In this document: positions 9,527-12,269 of the stretch, piece after piece
How the letters are laid out: each line of letters opens with the position of its first letter
Numbering within the stretch: position 1 is the first letter of the stretch
Assembly (NCBI GenBank): GCA_028565635.1
Contig: JAOXYB010046503.1
Span: 1 to 12,269, forward strand
DNA from: Phoronis ovalis
Lineage: Eukaryota; Phoronida; Phoronidae
Reading direction: 5' to 3'
Length of the DNA: 12,269 bases
Position numbers and translations under genes: made by a program
The notes under the pieces: model-generated
Databases searched by the model: none
What the model was told of the DNA's origin: nothing
The model's input: the letters and a program-made list of their open reading frames with translations, nothing else

Positions 9527-9586
9527 ATGGCCAGTCCAAGAACCCGCCGAGTGCTAAAAGAGATAAAAGTCCGTGATGAAAATCAG
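9527..9586 (+). CDS. ARFGAP1: ARFGAP1 coding exon 1
   Basis: Twenty codons, [20 protein letters not shown], ending at donor CAG|gtgaca in phase 0. The human protein starts MASPRTRKVLKEVRVQDENN, so the exon edge falls just before the first zinc-ligand block. Without splicing the frame would read on to a stop at 9722-9724. Confidence 0.94.
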
Positions 9587-11840
9587 GTGACATTTTTTGT
9601 ACTTGGAATTCCCGTTTCCGTTTCATTCTGTTCTTTTTCGTTTGCGAAGGTTCATGTCACATGTGGCCTTAATTCGCATATACTGTTACTAACTATTGTC
9701 CATATAGTAACAGTAAGTAGATAAAACTTTCTTGTAAAATGGATGCTGCTGTATAGTTTAATAATGTTCAGAAATAGTAATCTAATTGTTTTGATGTTGA
9801 AAACAGAGTTGTGACTTATGTGGTTATGACTTTCGTATTACTATTAGACTTAGAGTTAGACCTGGTTCATGACGCTCTGCATTAGCTCTTGATACTCTGT
9901 CTGACTTATGAACTATGTGAACAATCATGGACTCTTACATAGCCGATTACAGTGAAAGTGCCCAAACTTTGAAATATATGTAATTCCCATCGAATGAGTT
10001 CATATATCACCATCCAGATACTCTCTGATAATCCATAACTCCCACTACTCCTATCATGTTCACGTCACTTGTCTGACAGATGGCGTTATTCTATTTATGC
10101 ACAAACGCAACTCTGAAGTTAAGATGATGGTAGATTTCTTGAAGGAGATGAGTCTTTGAATTATGTGTGTGCCAGCGCAGGAGTTGCATATGGTGATAGG
10201 AGTAGTGAGAGTTGAAGTTGGATAATCAGAAAGTATCTGGACAGTGTTATATGAACTGATTGTGTAGGAATTACATATTTTTCGAAAGTTTGGACACTTT
10301 GCCATCAATTCACATTTAAAGTGACTCCACAATGTAAACCTTCGAAAAATATGTAATTCCTAACATCTGAGTTCATTTATCCTCTGGACACGCTGTCTAT
10401 CAGAAATCATTTGGAACTCCTGTCCTGTTATACATACAAAATTTCCTAACAGCTCTCGGCAAAATTTTTATTCCATTATAACTATTGTTCATACATGCAT
10501 AAAAAAATGCCGCCTGTGGTACAGGTCACTTTCTGTATAAATGGGTATGGAGTGTCCAGGACTGTTCGGCAAGCCTCGCATGTTAAGTTTTCAAGAGGTG
10601 TAGCAAGATTTTCGGAAACCAGGACTAATGTCCTGCCAACAAATTAGAAAGGATTCTATTGGCTTTTTCTACCAAAATGGACTAGAAATTTTTCCAAAAC
10701 ATCCCCTCTATTTCTAAATTTAACAAAAATATAGTCAATGGTTTGCCTATGACTGTTAAGGCTAGTCCTGGATACATAACCCTACTATGGCTGCCTACAG
10801 TCTGCTGTAGGGTGGCATAAGTACACCATAAGATTCCCCATCCACTTGTATGCAATTTCATTAATATGTTTTAATACATAATTTTTTAATCAAAGTTCCC
10901 CGGAAAGTTTTCTTCATCAGAACATCTTTGGATATCTTCAAACTGTGCCCAGCCAAATTTTCGTGCAGCCTTGTCCATACTGATTTGGAGAAAAACTGAC
11001 GTCATTCAACCTTAGTTAGCACTTTTACACACCTAATCCAAGGAAATGTAGTCCCGTAAAAGTGACACTAGCAGTAAAAATGCATTGCACTAATCCAAGA
11101 TTTGATAATATGTAGATAAAGACCATTCATTGTCCTTCAAATAAATCCAAATTTGCATGTCAACACTGCAGGAGAAAAAAAAATATATCATTGATTAATA
11201 CGCGGTACTATATTCGTATGTAGTGTCAACATTGGCCATGTGTAATGGTGTACTTAGGCCGGTTATGGGTTTCTGCTATCTCAGAGTGGTGGCACTTCAA
11301 ATACACTAATCAGTACCAACTTCCTCAGAGCATTTTGTTTCTGTTTATTCCCTGAACTAGCTTCTTTGTTCAGATAATGGAATTTATCTGAGCCTCGTCA
11401 AGCTCAAAATCCAATCAGTTTTGGTAGCAAACCTTGAAAACTTTTAAAGATAAAAAATTATCGCCTCCTATAAGCCTTTGAGATTTTTGTAATATATTTT
11501 TATTTGATGTCGAAATTTTTCATTTACCATTATAAAGAATGGCAGGATGTGCCCTCATGTTCAATGCTGATTTGTGTTACTGCATGCTGAAGAGGCAGAG
11601 CATGGTGACATATTTATGGTGATGGAAAAACCTGTTTAATTCTAAAAGTATCTTTTTGTATTACCATTTAATGAGCTAATTTATTGTATTAAATGTTTTG
11701 ACTATGAGATGGCATTATTACCTCTTCCAGTCATGCTTTGAATGTGGCACACAGAATCCCCAGTGGGTCTCAGTAACATATGGAATATGGATTTGTCTGG
11801 AATGTTCCGGAAAACACAGAGGACTTGGTGTACATCTCAG
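9527..11840 (+). CDS. ARFGAP1: ADP-ribosylation factor GTPase-activating protein 1, N-terminal part (two exons)
   Basis: Exons 9527-9586 and 11731-11840 join in phase 0 to give 56 residues plus two bases of the next codon; the gene runs off the window. The protein begins [20 protein letters not shown] and continues into the ArfGAP zinc finger: C22-x2-C25-x16-C42-x2-C45, with the block [19 protein letters not shown] and the catalytic Arg50 in KHRGLGVHL. This start and finger match metazoan ARFGAP1 nearly residue for residue, and better than ARFGAP2/3. Known role: it stimulates GTP hydrolysis by Arf1 on Golgi membranes, driving COPI coat release; curvature-sensing ALPS motifs lie downstream, outside the window. 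The ATG is preceded in frame by TAG at 9497-9499, has A at -3 and G at +4, and is the natural start. Confidence 0.95.
9587..11730 (+). other. ARFGAP1: ARFGAP1 intron 1
   Basis: A 2144-base phase-0 GT-AG intron. It contains the repeat cluster at about 9955-10430. A small perfect hairpin CCTACAG-TCTG-CTGTAGG lies at 10794-10811, and CTAATCCAAG occurs as a direct repeat at about 11033 and 11091. I see no embedded coding sequence. Confidence 0.85.
9955..10430. repeat. Cluster of direct and inverted ~100-bp repeats
   Basis: Copy 1 (plus, about 9955-10057) and copy 2 (minus, about 10192-10300) align over about 100 bases with few changes. They share AAAGTG.CCAAACTTT, ATATGTAATTCC, AGTTCATAT, TCCAGATACT.TCTGAT and CACTACTCCTATCA, and are separated by about 135 bases. 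Copy 3 (plus, about 10333-10430) is more diverged, but it shares a perfect 22-base segment with copy 2 (10341-10362 against 10265-10286), making a second, tighter hairpin. A still fainter direct copy may lie at about 9825-9930. In RNA these could form long hairpins. The structure suggests a foldback or MITE-type element or its nested copies; no transposase or clear target duplication is visible. Confidence 0.75.
11731..11840 (+). CDS. ARFGAP1: ARFGAP1 coding exon 2: zinc finger and arginine finger
   Basis: The acceptor is cctcttccag and the donor is gtaggc. It opens [20 protein letters not shown] and ends LGVHL plus AG, the first two bases of a codon that would be Ser, as in the family's HLSFVRS. 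It supplies all four zinc-binding cysteines and the catalytic Arg. Confidence 0.95.
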
Positions 11841-12269
11841 GTAGGCGTACACTACATTCTTGAATATTTAATCACCTTAGGGATCATCTCAAAAGTTATC
11901 GCAATGACCCCAAACGTATAGCGTTTAATATAGGTAAAATAGGGGGGTAAAATCCACAGGGGCTGGTGCTTTAAAAAATATGAAACGAATTGAATGAAAT
12001 AAATATATTTCCACTTCTGTCATTCACACTTATCACCAGATGATCAAAAATCCCGAAAAAACTCGTAGAAATGATCAGTATTGCTCCTGGGTCCAAGACG
12101 GCTCGTAATATATATAATAGTATCAAGGGGTGACACGAGAATCGAAAATTTCATGGTTGAATTTTTAAAAAAAAGTTTTTTTGCCAACCAGTCCATACAC
12201 CCTCAAGAAACTTACCAGAACAACTCTTAACTCCTTAAACTAGCGTCAAAAAATGTTTCCATCCACGTA
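11841..12269 (+). other. ARFGAP1: ARFGAP1 intron 2, 5' part
   Basis: Non-coding DNA after donor gtaggc. It includes an A8 run followed at once by a short T-rich tract near 12165-12182. No exon encoding the expected HLSFVRS continuation is visible before the window ends. Confidence 0.75.

Noticed and set aside
10060-10332. 90-residue minus-strand open frame
   Set aside because: It lies within the inverted repeat cluster and shows no domain; the frame is a by-product of the repeats.

Overview
The window is animal genomic DNA. It is AT-rich, has no operon structure, and carries three protein genes, two of them split by GT-AG introns. The proteins read as clear metazoan orthologues. The base composition, modest intron sizes and a PLAC8-type protein of the invertebrate 'cornifelin homolog' kind suggest a lophotrochozoan, perhaps a bivalve mollusc. 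That placement is inference and only moderately secure.

Layout. Bases 252-4022 on the plus strand hold the last seven coding exons of RIOK1, the atypical RIO1 kinase/ATPase of late 40S ribosome maturation. They run from the hinge between the kinase lobes to the stop codon, 301 residues in all; the N-lobe lies upstream of the window. A 3' UTR and candidate poly(A) signals follow. Bases 4023-8383 contain no gene I can support, but they hold a roughly 610-bp foldback element with long inverted arms and TTAA at both ends (5391-6002), and a weak trace of a copia-type pol 3' end near 6200-6335. Bases 8384-8719 on the minus strand are an intact single-exon PLAC8/cornifelin-family gene of 111 residues. 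About 0.8 kb of divergent intergenic DNA separates it from the plus-strand gene ARFGAP1. The first two coding exons of ARFGAP1 (9527-9586 and 11731-11840) encode the start of the ArfGAP zinc-finger domain. The 2.1-kb first intron carries a cluster of direct and inverted copies of a roughly 100-bp repeat.

The three genes have unrelated jobs: ribosome biogenesis, a small cysteine-rich protein of uncertain role, and Golgi vesicle-coat regulation. Nothing shows that they work together; the close divergent start of PLAC8-like and ARFGAP1 could mean a shared promoter region. I see no new biological system here. The two inverted-repeat structures are the features least explained by the genes.
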